Source of the DNA: Pseudomonadota bacterium
Lineage (GTDB): Bacteria > Pseudomonadota > Gammaproteobacteria > Burkholderiales > SG8-39
Length of the DNA stretch: 64,000 nt
Assembly: GCA_947455195.1 (NCBI GenBank)
Contig: CANGMI010000004.1
Span: 372,001-436,000, forward strand
Direction: 5' to 3'
Of this stretch, positions 26,464 to 34,063 are shown in pieces. A program made the translations under genes and the position numbers. Numbering within the stretch: the first letter of the stretch is position 1; every line of letters starts with the position of its first letter. Under the pieces are notes generated by a model. It worked only from the letters and a program-made list of their open reading frames with translations. It was not told the origin of the DNA and did not search any database.

Positions 26464-29405
26464 GACTCACCTCGGGTCTTCTCGGCGCCTCTGAGCGCCT
26501 TCAACCGTTCGGCCAGGGGTCCTGCCTGCTGCGGGTTGACCGCATTCATGAAGGCCACCCGCCCGGCGAGCGCCGCCGGCGATTCGTCGCGATCGTGCCA
26601 GCGAGGCAGCTTGCCCTGCTCGAGGGCATGCACCGCCGCCCTCACTCGCCTGCGCAGGCGTCGCGGCATGCTGACGCGTTCGTTGACCACGAGACCCGTC
26701 ACGATCTGACGGCGGCCGCGCCGGTAGATGTTGGTCTTCTTCGGGTCAAGAGCCAGGTCGATCCGGGCGAGCGTGCGGCGGGCAAGCCCGATGAGCTGCA
26801 CCGCGCCGTGATCACCCGAAAAGGTCAGATCATCCGCATAGCGACTGTATCGACAGCCCCGCTGCTCGGCCGCCACCTGCAGGATGGTGTCGGTCTTCGC
26901 GAGTACCCGGTTGAGCAGTGCCGGGCTGGTGGGCGCGCCAATCGGCAGCCCTCCCTGCGCGGTGCAGATGTCGACGAGGAGCGAGATCGTGGCAGGCAGC
27001 AACTGTTCACCCAGGTCGCGTCGCAGGGCCGCCAGCACCAGCGACCAGCGAACACTGGGAAAGCAATTGCTGATGTCGGCGTTGGTGACAATGGCCTGCC
27101 CGACATGGAGGCTTGCGTTACCGACGATCGAGCGACCACGCACGAATCCCCACGCTGCCGGGTGCGCCCCCAGGGGTTCGAGCAGGTGCACGAGGATCCG
27201 GCGCTGGATGAACTTGAGACTGTGTCCGGGGGCCGAGATGGTGCGATTGCCCCCCGAGCGCTTGGGCAACTGCCACACCAGATAGGCCGCGTCGAGCTTG
27301 CGACCGGCCTGCGCCTCGCGGTCCATCTGCGCCATGACCGCAGCCAGGTGGGCGACACCGCTCATGCCCAGATGCGAGAGCAGCTGCAGGAAGGCCGCCT
27401 CCCGACTCGCGCTGGGGGGCAACTGCCGTGCGGCCTCACGCAGCGCCGATTCGAGCGCCTCGCTGTCAGCGCGTGCAGCGATCTTTCGCAAGTTGCGCAC
27501 GCTGCGCCGGGCGGCGAGCACCAGCGCACACAGGTGGGCACGGCCCCTGGGATTGGAGAGCCACTCATCGCGCCACTGAGGCACACGCTGGCGAGCGGCC
27601 CCGGCCAGCAGCAGGGCGCGCAACGGTTCGCCCCGCTCGGCGCGGGCCACGCGCGCCTGCCACAGGTCATCGGCCTGTTCGGGTGACAGGGCCTGTTCGA
27701 TCGCTCCGATCACCGCAAGGCTCGGCAGCCCGCGAAGCAGCAGCCGGAAGGCCTCGGGCGCGAGAGCTCTGGCAAAGAGCTCGATCGCATGAGGCTCGAA
27801 GGTGATCAGTTCGAGCGCCCGGTCGATCCGTTTCTCGAGCGGACCGATGGCCAAGATGGCCTCGGCCAGGTCGTGCACGAAGGCGTTCCGATCGACCGGC
27901 GTGTCACCTTCTTGCAAAAACTCGATGGCGGCGGGCACCAGCGGCCAGTGGCCAGCACTGGCAAGCACTTGCCAGGCCTTGCGCCACAGGACGGTGCCGA
28001 ACTGCGGCATGAGCGGCAGCAGGCTATCCGTGGTGCGCTCGAGCGATTGCGTCAGGTGCCAGGCGATGCGCTGCCCGCGCTCGGGGTCGGCCAGCAGCCG
28101 AAGCAGCGCCAGCGGATCGTAGCGGCCACGCAGACGCGCCTCGACCAGCGCCTTGGCCTGAGGGTGCTGATCGACAGTCGCAAAGAACCGATCGAGCCTG
28201 CCTCCGCGCCACCAGCTGGATGAGGCCGGAATCAGCGGTCCCAGCCCGGCCCGGGCAAGCCGGTTGGCGTCCCAGTGGCCCCATGCCCGGGCGATACGCT
28301 GCAGGTCGGTTGCGGGCAAGGCCTCGGCCTTGAGGCGACCATCGACCAGTTGCGTGGCGATTTCGCCCGGCGGCTCGACCCACCAGTGCGGAATGTCGAG
28401 ACGGGGCAAGAGGGTCGCCAGCGTCGACAGGGCCCGCGAAGGCAGCAGGTGCCAGGGCGGAGGCGTGCCTGCCTCGGGCGCATGCGACGCACGCAGGTTC
28501 AAGCCGCCCATCACCTGCGGCACGTAGTGACGAACGTAGACATCCTGCTCCTGTCCGTCCAGACCGCGCAGATGGCGGGCGGCACCGTCCATGTCGCGTG
28601 TCTCGAGCGCGTGTCTGAGCTTTTCGAGGCGCCCGACGAGCTTGCCCTGGGCCTTGCGCGAGCGACGAACCTGCACCGCGAGGTCGGTGGCCCCACGCAA
28701 GGTCTCGGGCAGCACCCGATCGAGCAGGCGCGCATCCGACAAAAGAAGCTTGTGTGCCTCGGGCGAGAGCAGGAAGAACTCGGCCTCGCTCAACCGGCGC
28801 ACGAAACAACCCTCGGGCAGGGGCGTCGTGAAGGCGGCGAGCAGTTCACGCCGGCGGAGCCAGTCGGTGCAGTTGGGCTGATCGACCGCGGTCTTTATGA
28901 GGTCTTGCGGCGCCGCATCCCAATACCAGGCCGCCGCGATCGCATACCGGATGCGCACCCCGGGGACGATGCCGATCACTGGCCCGAGATCAGGCGGATC
29001 GGGCCTCGGAGGCCCCTCGAGCACGCACAGCCATTCGGCGAGCGGATTCGTGCTTGCCGGGCTTGCCGCCAGACCGACCAGATGGATCGCGGCCTGCCTC
29101 GCCCCGGCATCGCCCGATCGAACCGCGCCGCGCAGCAGCAAGGCCAGCGCCACCGGCCAGGCGGCACCGACCGCCCAGGTGTTGTAGAGGAGCCGCTCGG
29201 GATCGAGCCCGGTCTGAAGATCGAGCAGGGTCTGCCAGTACGCATCGGCGATTTCATCGATGGGCGGCCAGAGCTCGGCCCCGGCATCGGCCTGGTAGGG
29301 ATTGACGGCTCCGACAATCGGAGACAGGTGCCTGACCGCCTCGAGGCCCTCGATGGCCTTGATGAGGTCGGAACCCACAGACCCGCGAGACGGGATGGTT
29401 TTCAT
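26460..29405 (-). CDS. Retron-type reverse transcriptase with ~690-residue N-terminal extension
   Basis: A 981-residue protein. Residues about 695-935 are a reverse transcriptase: first catalytic Asp777 in ADISNCFPS, GLPIGAPTSPAL, and Y856-A-D-D859 followed by LTFSG. The retron-specific marks are NASLH at 763-767 (NAxxH, region X) and IVTG with V902-T-G (region Y). Most retron RTs are 300-400 residues; here ~690 residues of unknown, helix-rich, Arg/Leu-rich sequence precede the RT. The start has a very strong Shine-Dalgarno (GGAAGGAGGTCG), which is also the 3' arm of the upstream inverted repeat. It heads a five-gene operon. Confidence 0.93.
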   Translation of the reverse strand: MKTIPSRGSVGSDLIKAIEGLEAVRHLSPIVGAVNPYQADAGAELWPPIDEIADAYWQTLLDLQTGLDPERLLYNTWAVGAAWPVALALLLRGAVRSGDAGARQAAIHLVGLAASPASTNPLAEWLCVLEGPPRPDPPDLGPVIGIVPGVRIRYAIAAAWYWDAAPQDLIKTAVDQPNCTDWLRRRELLAAFTTPLPEGCFVRRLSEAEFFLLSPEAHKLLLSDARLLDRVLPETLRGATDLAVQVRRSRKAQGKLVGRLEKLRHALETRDMDGAARHLRGLDGQEQDVYVRHYVPQVMGGLNLRASHAPEAGTPPPWHLLPSRALSTLATLLPRLDIPHWWVEPPGEIATQLVDGRLKAEALPATDLQRIARAWGHWDANRLARAGLGPLIPASSSWWRGGRLDRFFATVDQHPQAKALVEARLRGRYDPLALLRLLADPERGQRIAWHLTQSLERTTDSLLPLMPQFGTVLWRKAWQVLASAGHWPLVPAAIEFLQEGDTPVDRNAFVHDLAEAILAIGPLEKRIDRALELITFEPHAIELFARALAPEAFRLLLRGLPSLAVIGAIEQALSPEQADDLWQARVARAERGEPLRALLLAGAARQRVPQWRDEWLSNPRGRAHLCALVLAARRSVRNLRKIAARADSEALESALREAARQLPPSASREAAFLQLLSHLGMSGVAHLAAVMAQMDREAQAGRKLDAAYLVWQLPKRSGGNRTISAPGHSLKFIQRRILVHLLEPLGAHPAAWGFVRGRSIVGNASLHVGQAIVTNADISNCFPSVRWSLVLAALRRDLGEQLLPATISLLVDICTAQGGLPIGAPTSPALLNRVLAKTDTILQVAAEQRGCRYSRYADDLTFSGDHGAVQLIGLARRTLARIDLALDPKKTNIYRRGRRQIVTGLVVNERVSMPRRLRRRVRAAVHALEQGKLPRWHDRDESPAALAGRVAFMNAVNPQQAGPLAERLKALRGAEKTRGES

Positions 29406-29412
29406 CGAAAGC

Positions 29413-29609
29413 GACCTCCTTCCCCTGTTACCACACCATCGTGATTCGAAGCCGAGGCGGACGAAACGCCGCGCATCGCGACGTCAAGCCCGCATCTCGC
29501 GGGTGAAGGCGGCGCGAGGAGCGGCGTTTCGTGCCGTTGAGGCGAGCAGCGAACGCCTTGCGCATTCCTGGCGATACACCAGGTGAGCCTAAATCCGGGG
29601 AAGGAGGTC
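29413..29609 (-). ncRNA. Candidate retron msr-msd non-coding RNA
   Basis: On the minus strand the 197-nt segment begins with GACCTCCTTCCCC (29609-29597) and ends with its exact complement GGGGAAGGAGGTC (29425-29413): a 13-bp pair like retron a1/a2. Between them, in order: a 5-bp hairpin (29583-29567, CCTGG/CCAGG), a 5-bp hairpin (29558-29540, AGGCG/CGCCT), and a long hairpin with a perfect 12-bp stem (29532-29521 with 29472-29461, ACGAAACGCCGC) enclosing 48 nt with an inner CCCGC/GCGGG stem. This is the msr (short hairpins) then msd (long hairpin) order. It lies directly upstream of a retron-type RT. The 3' arm includes the RT Shine-Dalgarno. Confidence 0.82.
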
Positions 29610-29615
29610 AGGGGC

Positions 29616-29645
29616 ATCGTACGGTGAACCTGAGGACAGGGTCAA
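29616..29645 (-). promoter_or_regulatory. Predicted sigma-70 promoter of the retron operon
   Basis: On the minus strand TTGACC (29645-29640), an 18-bp spacer and TACGAT (29621-29616) make a good -35/-10 pair. The expected start, seven bases past the -10, is 29609, the very first base of the left arm of the candidate ncRNA. Confidence 0.65.
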
Positions 29646-29682
29646 CGAACGACACCCTTGGGAAGGAGTGTAGGCGGTGGGT

Positions 29683-29699
29683 GGCTCATGGGATGAGCC
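29683..29699. repeat. 7-bp hairpin GGCTCAT-ggg-ATGAGCC
   Basis: A perfect 7-bp stem with a three-base loop, upstream of the retron promoter. It may be a regulator site or a terminator isolating the retron operon. The rest of 29646-29934 holds nothing else I can support apart from the terC leader. Confidence 0.45.
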
Positions 29700-29934
29700 T
29701 CTGAAAGGCAAGTCGAGTCATTTTGCCCAAGCCCGATGCCGGTCCGGGCAGTCGGAACGCCCTGCCTCTGTCGCCATCACGCGAGTGGCATGAGGATCGT
29801 CGCGTCGTGTCGAAACACAGGGATCAGATCGAACCGGGTGTCGCTCGCGCCCGGGCGGGCATGGCGGCGGCTGTCCAGCGGGCTTGCGGTATCGTCCTTC
29901 GCGATACTGACATCGTCGATCCGGAGTGCACGAC

Positions 29935-30723
29935 ATGGACCTTCTCACCAGCCCGGAAGCCTGGATCGCCTTCGCCACCCTCACCCTGCTCGAACTGGTG
30001 CTGGGCATCGACAACATCATCTTCGTGTCGATTCTGGTGGACAAGTTGCCCCGGGCGCGCCAGGAGACCGCACGACGCCTCGGCCTGTTCATGGCGATGG
30101 CGATGCGGATCGGCCTGCTGTCGGTGCTCGCTCACATCGCAACCCTGGTGGAACCGCTGTTCTCGGTGTTCGGTCAGGGGATCTCGGGGCGCGATCTCAT
30201 CCTGATCCTCGGCGGCCTCTTCCTGATCGCCAAGAGCACCACCGAGATCCATGGCAGCCTCGAGGGCGACGAGGGACACACCTCGGCCTCGGTCAAGGCC
30301 ACTTTCGGTGCTGTCATCCTGCAGATCATGATCATCGATCTGGTCTTCTCGCTCGACTCGATCATCACGGCCGTGGGCATGGTCGATGACCTGCGCGTGA
30401 TGATCGCTGCCGTCATCGCCTCGGTCGCGCTGATGATGCTCTTTGCAGGCGCCATTGGCCGCTTCGTATCGGATCATCCGACCATCAAGATGCTGGCGCT
30501 GGCCTTTCTGGTGGTGGTTGGCTTGCTGCTCGTTGCCGAGGGCCTCGACCATCATGTGCCCAAGGGGTATGTGTACTTTGCGATGGCCTTTTCTTTCGGT
30601 GTCGAACTGCTCAACATGCGGATGCGCAGGCACGCCCAGAACCGGGTGCGCCTGCACAGTGCGTACGAGGCAGCGCCAGAGGAGAACGCGGGAGGGTCTG
30701 GCGGGCAGACCCCGAACCGCTAG
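29935..30723 (+). CDS. TerC-family integral membrane protein
   Basis: A 262-residue polytopic membrane protein with about seven helices. LTLLELVLGIDNIIFVSILVDKL and LVFSLDSIITAVGMV are the two acidic membrane motifs of the TerC/Alx family, whose members export manganese or confer tellurite tolerance. The ATG at 29935 has GGAG eight bases upstream; the GTG at 29926 is less likely. It stands alone, divergent from the retron operon. Role likely metal (manganese) homeostasis at the membrane. Confidence 0.93.
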   Translation: MDLLTSPEAWIAFATLTLLELVLGIDNIIFVSILVDKLPRARQETARRLGLFMAMAMRIGLLSVLAHIATLVEPLFSVFGQGISGRDLILILGGLFLIAKSTTEIHGSLEGDEGHTSASVKATFGAVILQIMIIDLVFSLDSIITAVGMVDDLRVMIAAVIASVALMMLFAGAIGRFVSDHPTIKMLALAFLVVVGLLLVAEGLDHHVPKGYVYFAMAFSFGVELLNMRMRRHAQNRVRLHSAYEAAPEENAGGSGGQTPNR

Positions 30724-31093
30724 CCTTTGCCTGGCGGGAGTCGATGGGTGAACCTGCCGCAACGATCATCGAGCGGATGGTGCAGCAGGCCCGACTGCAG
30801 CTTTCGCGCTTCGAAGGGTGCGTACAGTCAACATCCGCGGTCGTCGGGCCAGTGAATCGTTGAGCCTCGACGATCACCGAAATGCAACGAACATTCCCGA
30901 GCAACCGTTGCGCCGATGAGGAACCACGCATTCTGGTAGTTACAGCGTCGCCACGTTGCGCAGGTAAAATGGCTCGATCAGCCCCACGGGGAAGGCGACC
31001 ACGACAAGCACGGACGGCAGCGGTGGCAACGGCGCCAGAAGTCACTCGAAGACTGTTTTCGGCCTGTGTGGCGCCGGCGGGTTTGCGCGCGAA
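30724..31093. other. Non-coding stretch between terC and the acyltransferase frame
   Basis: No gene is supported before 30968. From 30968 the frame of the acyltransferase is open and from about 31047 it encodes recognisable family sequence but without ATG, GTG or TTG. GC content falls to the right of about 31090. No other site was recognised. Confidence 0.5.
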
Positions 31094-31738
31094 GTGATGC
31101 CCTTTGCTGCTGAATCCATTCTCATTGCCGGCGGGGCCAGTCCGGAAAATGAGCCTCGAATATACTTTGTCGAAACGAGCCCCGAAGTGAAGGCGGTGAA
31201 TGGATACCCGCTTGTTTCGGAAGCGGAGTTCTTTGATCTCGATTGCACGCAGCGCTTTTTCAATGTTGCGATAGGCGATTCAAGGGTGCGCGAGCGGATT
31301 GCCCGCGAATGCATCGCGAAAGGCGCAACGGCGATATCGATCAAATCACCCCATTCAATCATCTATGACGGCAATGAGATAGGAGAAGGGGCAATACTGT
31401 GCGCACACACGATGATCACTTCGAACGCAAGGATAGGCAGGTTCTTTCACTGCAATATCTATTCCTACGTGGCGCACGACTGTGTCATTGGAGATTACGT
31501 GACATTTGCCCCCAACGTCCGTTGCAACGGCAGGGTCCATATTCATGATCACGCTTATATCGGAACAGGTGCGGTGATCAGACAAGGCTCGGCAGCAACC
31601 CCCCTTGTCATCGGGGAAGGCGCTGTCGTAGGAATGGGGGCTGTCGTCACGAAAGATATACCGCCCTTCACGACCGTTGTCGGTAATCCGGCCAGACCTC
31701 ATGAGAGAGCGAAATCTCAGCCAGGCGGCGGATCCTGA
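31094..31738 (+). CDS. NeuD/PglD-like sugar O-acyltransferase, apparent loss of the normal start
   Basis: A 214-residue left-handed beta-helix acyltransferase with hexapeptide repeats (IGEGAILCAHTMITSNARIGRF, IGDYVTFAPNVRCNGRVHI, IGEGAVVGMGAVVTKDI) and catalytic-type His in AHDCVIGDY. The typical N-terminal Rossmann start, VFGLCGAGGFAREVMPF, is encoded in frame just upstream (about 31047-31100) but there is no ATG, GTG or TTG for it back to the stop at 30965. Either a rare start is used, GTG 31094 gives a clipped protein, or the gene is broken. GC is clearly lower than around it, suggesting transfer. Confidence 0.75.
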   Translation: MMPFAAESILIAGGASPENEPRIYFVETSPEVKAVNGYPLVSEAEFFDLDCTQRFFNVAIGDSRVRERIARECIAKGATAISIKSPHSIIYDGNEIGEGAILCAHTMITSNARIGRFFHCNIYSYVAHDCVIGDYVTFAPNVRCNGRVHIHDHAYIGTGAVIRQGSAATPLVIGEGAVVGMGAVVTKDIPPFTTVVGNPARPHERAKSQPGGGS

Positions 31739-31945
31739 GTTCGACGACCAGCAACAGAAACAGCCCCGGGGCCGCGATGACGTCGCTCAGGGCGAGTCGC
31801 GCGAAGGCCGAATTGGGCATACGCGCTCACCGAATCGAGGTACAAGGGCCGGCTTCAGGCTGCCGAGGATCACCGTCGCGGAGATCTCGACGGACCGGGC
31901 AACCTCACCCAGGCCGGGCTGGTGCAGTGGATCGATTACACCCTC

Positions 31946-32398
31946 TCAGGGGAGCAACGCCGCCACCCCAGCCAGACAGCTGACACTGGCCACCGTCGTC
32001 AGCCACCACCGCATGGGCAACCATGCCTGCACCCGGTAGCGCGGATACAGCACGCGGTCAGCCGCAAGGCAGACCCAGAGCAGCGCGGCAATGAGCGTCA
32101 GCCCCAGCGCCTCCCCCAGCAACAACGCCACCCAACTGAGCAGGCTGGGCGCCACGCCCCAGAGGAGCGAAGACACGGGCTGGACGGTCGCTTCGCGCAT
32201 CACCAAGCCCCAGTGAATGGCCCCCAGAAAGCTGCAGATGGTGGCGCCGTACCCCAGGAGGGCAGGTGCGGCGAGCGGCCACTGATCGATCGGCGAGAGA
32301 CAGAGCACCGCAGCGAGGCTCACGAAAGGAACGAGCCCGGCAACACCCATTCGCCATGCCCACGGCGACGGCCCCGCGAGATCGGGCGTGCCTGTCAC
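31946..32398 (-). CDS. DUF3429 membrane protein
   Basis: A 150-residue membrane protein with four to five helices: WRMGVAGLVPFVSLAAVL, ALLGYGATICSFLGAIHWGLVM (the conserved GAIHWG), LLWGVAPSLLSWVALLLG and a last helix ending in ALLP. This pattern is DUF3429, of unknown function. The GTG at 32398 is chosen because it overlaps the upstream Cys-rich gene by GTGA; the open frame reaches 32518. It is the last gene of a three-gene operon. About 200 bp to the acyltransferase end hold no feature. Confidence 0.85.
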   Translation of the reverse strand: MTGTPDLAGPSPWAWRMGVAGLVPFVSLAAVLCLSPIDQWPLAAPALLGYGATICSFLGAIHWGLVMREATVQPVSSLLWGVAPSLLSWVALLLGEALGLTLIAALLWVCLAADRVLYPRYRVQAWLPMRWWLTTVASVSCLAGVAALLP

Positions 32399-32553
32399 TC
32401 GTCGTCCCCGGTCTTTGGAGTTGCAGGCACTGGTGGAAGGGTGAGAGGAGGCCGAACCATCTTCTCGCCATCCCACTGCTGGCCGCACCAGCAGCGGCCT
32501 TCGGGGTTGACGATGCAAGTGCCGCTACCGCAGCAGCGTGGGTCACTCTTCAT
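32395..32553 (-). CDS. Small Cys-rich protein (52 aa)
   Basis: A 52-residue protein whose first half holds four Cys (DPRCCGSGTCIVNPEGRCWCG has five), a likely metal- or cluster-binding knot, followed by a Pro-rich tail. GGAG lies seven bases before the ATG at 32553. It overlaps the DUF3429 gene by GTGA and follows the DCC protein gene by 25 bp, so it is a real operon member even though short. Function unknown. Confidence 0.8.
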   Translation of the reverse strand: MKSDPRCCGSGTCIVNPEGRCWCGQQWDGEKMVRPPLTLPPVPATPKTGDDE

Positions 32554-32578
32554 GGGGAAACTCCTTGATATTGCCAGA

Positions 32579-33001
32579 TCAGACGGGCCTCGACCGCTCG
32601 AAGCGAAGCGCCCAGCGCTGCAACAGCGGTCGGATGCGCAGGAAAAAGCGGTACGCACGCTCCATGACCCAAGGTGCGCCAGGCACACGGCCCATGAGTG
32701 CCAGCCAACGCCAGCCGGGCAACGCCGCCCAGAGAGCGAGGAAAGCAAGCGCGCCGCTCAGTACTTCCCCATTCTGGGCCACCACATGAAAACGCGCCAG
32801 GAGTTGCTCGCGTGTTGTCTCAGGCGGCAGAGGCGATGCTGTGTCGTTGACATCGACAAAACAGATGGACGAATCGGATTGCAGCGGCGCCAGCCCGCGA
32901 TAGAGGGCGATCTCGCGCCTGCATAACGGACATGCACCGTCGTACAGAACGGTCAATGCCGAGCCGTGGTCGGCGGTTTGGTTCTCGGATTGCTCCATCA
33001 T
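32579..33001 (-). CDS. DCC-family thiol-disulfide oxidoreductase-like protein (DUF393)
   Basis: A 140-residue protein with YDGACPLCRREIALYRG, the D-G-x-C-P-x-C motif that names the DCC family, and a C-terminal ALWAALPGWRWL-type helix then IRPLLQRW. These are predicted thioredoxin-like proteins of uncertain role. Start at 33001 (two adjacent ATGs). It heads the operon DCC / Cys-rich / DUF3429. About 45 bp upstream is a 40-codon remnant-like frame (33046-33168). Confidence 0.85.
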   Translation of the reverse strand: MMEQSENQTADHGSALTVLYDGACPLCRREIALYRGLAPLQSDSSICFVDVNDTASPLPPETTREQLLARFHVVAQNGEVLSGALAFLALWAALPGWRWLALMGRVPGAPWVMERAYRFFLRIRPLLQRWALRFERSRPV

Positions 33002-33045
33002 ACGCGATGCTCTTTGAAAGCCAACCGCTCGGTGGCCGAATTCAC

Positions 33046-33168
33046 CTACTCCCACTCGATCATAAACAGCTTCGGTAAGTCGTTGTCTGGCTTGATGCTT
33101 GCCTCGCAACGCCTGAGTTTTGCCGTCATCCTTACCGTCATTCTGACTGGGATCCCCAAGCGCAGCAT
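33046..33168 (-). other. 40-codon frame homologous to 35744-35857 (diverged repeat, copy A)
   Basis: A short frame starting MLRLGIPVRMT and ending DLPKLFMIEWE. Its start and end resemble the frame at 35744-35857 (MLDLLKMT to DLAAQLMTEWE), and the DNA around both also shares AAGTCNTTGTC, ACCGTCATTCTG-type words and a TTTCGAGNTCTATC block further on (33223 and 35897). I do not know the parent gene; a decayed C-terminal segment of a longer gene is possible. No good ribosome site precedes it. The rest of 33169-33401 has no gene. Confidence 0.4.
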
Positions 33169-33401
33169 TCACCATCATTCGACATCTATCGAGGACAGTC
33201 GGCACTTCCACGATGGCCAGCTTTCGAGATCTATCAAGGTCTATCGCGTCCTCGCATGCGTTCCCCGAAGGCGTGGGCAGACCCCTTGCTCCTCGTGAAG
33301 AGATCAAGACGACACCGGCATCAAACGCCTCAAGTTGTTGTCGCATCGAGTCTTTCTGCCCGATTTTTTACCGTCACGACGCCGCCGAACGGGCGGCGCG
33401 C

Positions 33402-33722
33402 TCAGTGCGCATCCGCCGTCTCCTCGATTGCTTCCTTCCACGGCCTGATCTTCGCAAGCGTCTTTGCCAAGCTCGCCTTCGCGACCTCAGTATCGAAGTC
33501 GGCCTGCAGGCGCAGCCACCAGCCATCCGAGAGTCCGAAGAAGCGGCACAGCCGCAGATCGGTGTCCGCGGTGATGGCGCGCTTGCCGGCAACGATCTCG
33601 CCGATGCGCTGCGCGGGCACGCCGATCTCCTTTGCCAGGCGGTAGTTGCTCATGCTCAAGGGCTTGAGGAACTCCTCGGCGAGCATTTCGCCGGGTGACA
33701 CCGGCTTGAGTTTCCTGCTCAT
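33402..33722 (-). CDS. higA: HigA-type antitoxin (XRE/VapI family)
   Basis: A 106-residue helix-turn-helix antitoxin. PGEMLAEEFLKPLSMSNYRLAKEIGVPAQRIGEIVAGKRAIT is the classical HigA/VapI DNA-binding region, then LCRFFGLSDGWWLRLQADFD. It lies 11 bp after the toxin gene in the order toxin-antitoxin, typical of HigBA, and should neutralise HigB and repress the shared promoter. Confidence 0.93.
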   Translation of the reverse strand: MSRKLKPVSPGEMLAEEFLKPLSMSNYRLAKEIGVPAQRIGEIVAGKRAITADTDLRLCRFFGLSDGWWLRLQADFDTEVAKASLAKTLAKIRPWKEAIEETADAH

Positions 33723-33733
33723 GTCGTTCTGCC

Positions 33734-34015
33734 TCAGTGATAGTCCACGATCTCGACGTCTTCGGCATCGCTACCCGTCCAGCGAAAGCAGATGCGGAAC
33801 TGGTCATTCACCCGCAGGCTCCACTGGCCGACGCGATCGCCTTTCAGCTGCTCGAGCCGGTTGGCTGGCGGCGCGCGCAGGTCATCAATGCGGCGCGCAA
33901 GGTCGAGTTGCTTCAGCTTGCGCAGCGCCGGACGCTCGATGTTGGCGAAGCGCGCCACGCGCCGCAGCTGGAACAGCGCCTCAGTGTCGGCGCACTTGAA
34001 CGATCGAATAGCCAC
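33734..34015 (-). CDS. higB: HigB-type toxin (RelE-like mRNA interferase)
   Basis: A 93-residue toxin. With GTG at 34015 it begins AIRSFKCADTEALF, the usual HigB opening, followed by LRKLKQLDLARRIDDLRAPPANRLEQLKGDRVGQWSLRVNDQFRICFRW, with the Arg/His surface of RelE-fold nucleases. The longer frame to 34051 uses TTG and runs through the promoter, so it is not preferred. The predicted transcription start is at or next to this GTG, so the mRNA is probably leaderless. Confidence 0.9.
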   Translation of the reverse strand: MAIRSFKCADTEALFQLRRVARFANIERPALRKLKQLDLARRIDDLRAPPANRLEQLKGDRVGQWSLRVNDQFRICFRWTGSDAEDVEIVDYH

Positions 34016-34022
34016 GGGCAAA

Positions 34023-34051
34023 ATAGTAACGCAGTGCGTTATTAACGACAA
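34023..34051 (-). promoter_or_regulatory. higBA promoter with a 15-bp palindrome in the spacer
   Basis: On the minus strand TTGTCG (34051-34046), 17 bp, TACTAT (34028-34023). The spacer and the edge of the -10 hold TAACGCA-n-TGCGTTA (34027-34041), a perfect 7-bp inverted repeat and obvious candidate site for HigA autorepression. Start of transcription is expected at about 34016. Confidence 0.7.
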
Positions 34052-34063
34052 GCGTGAAAATCA

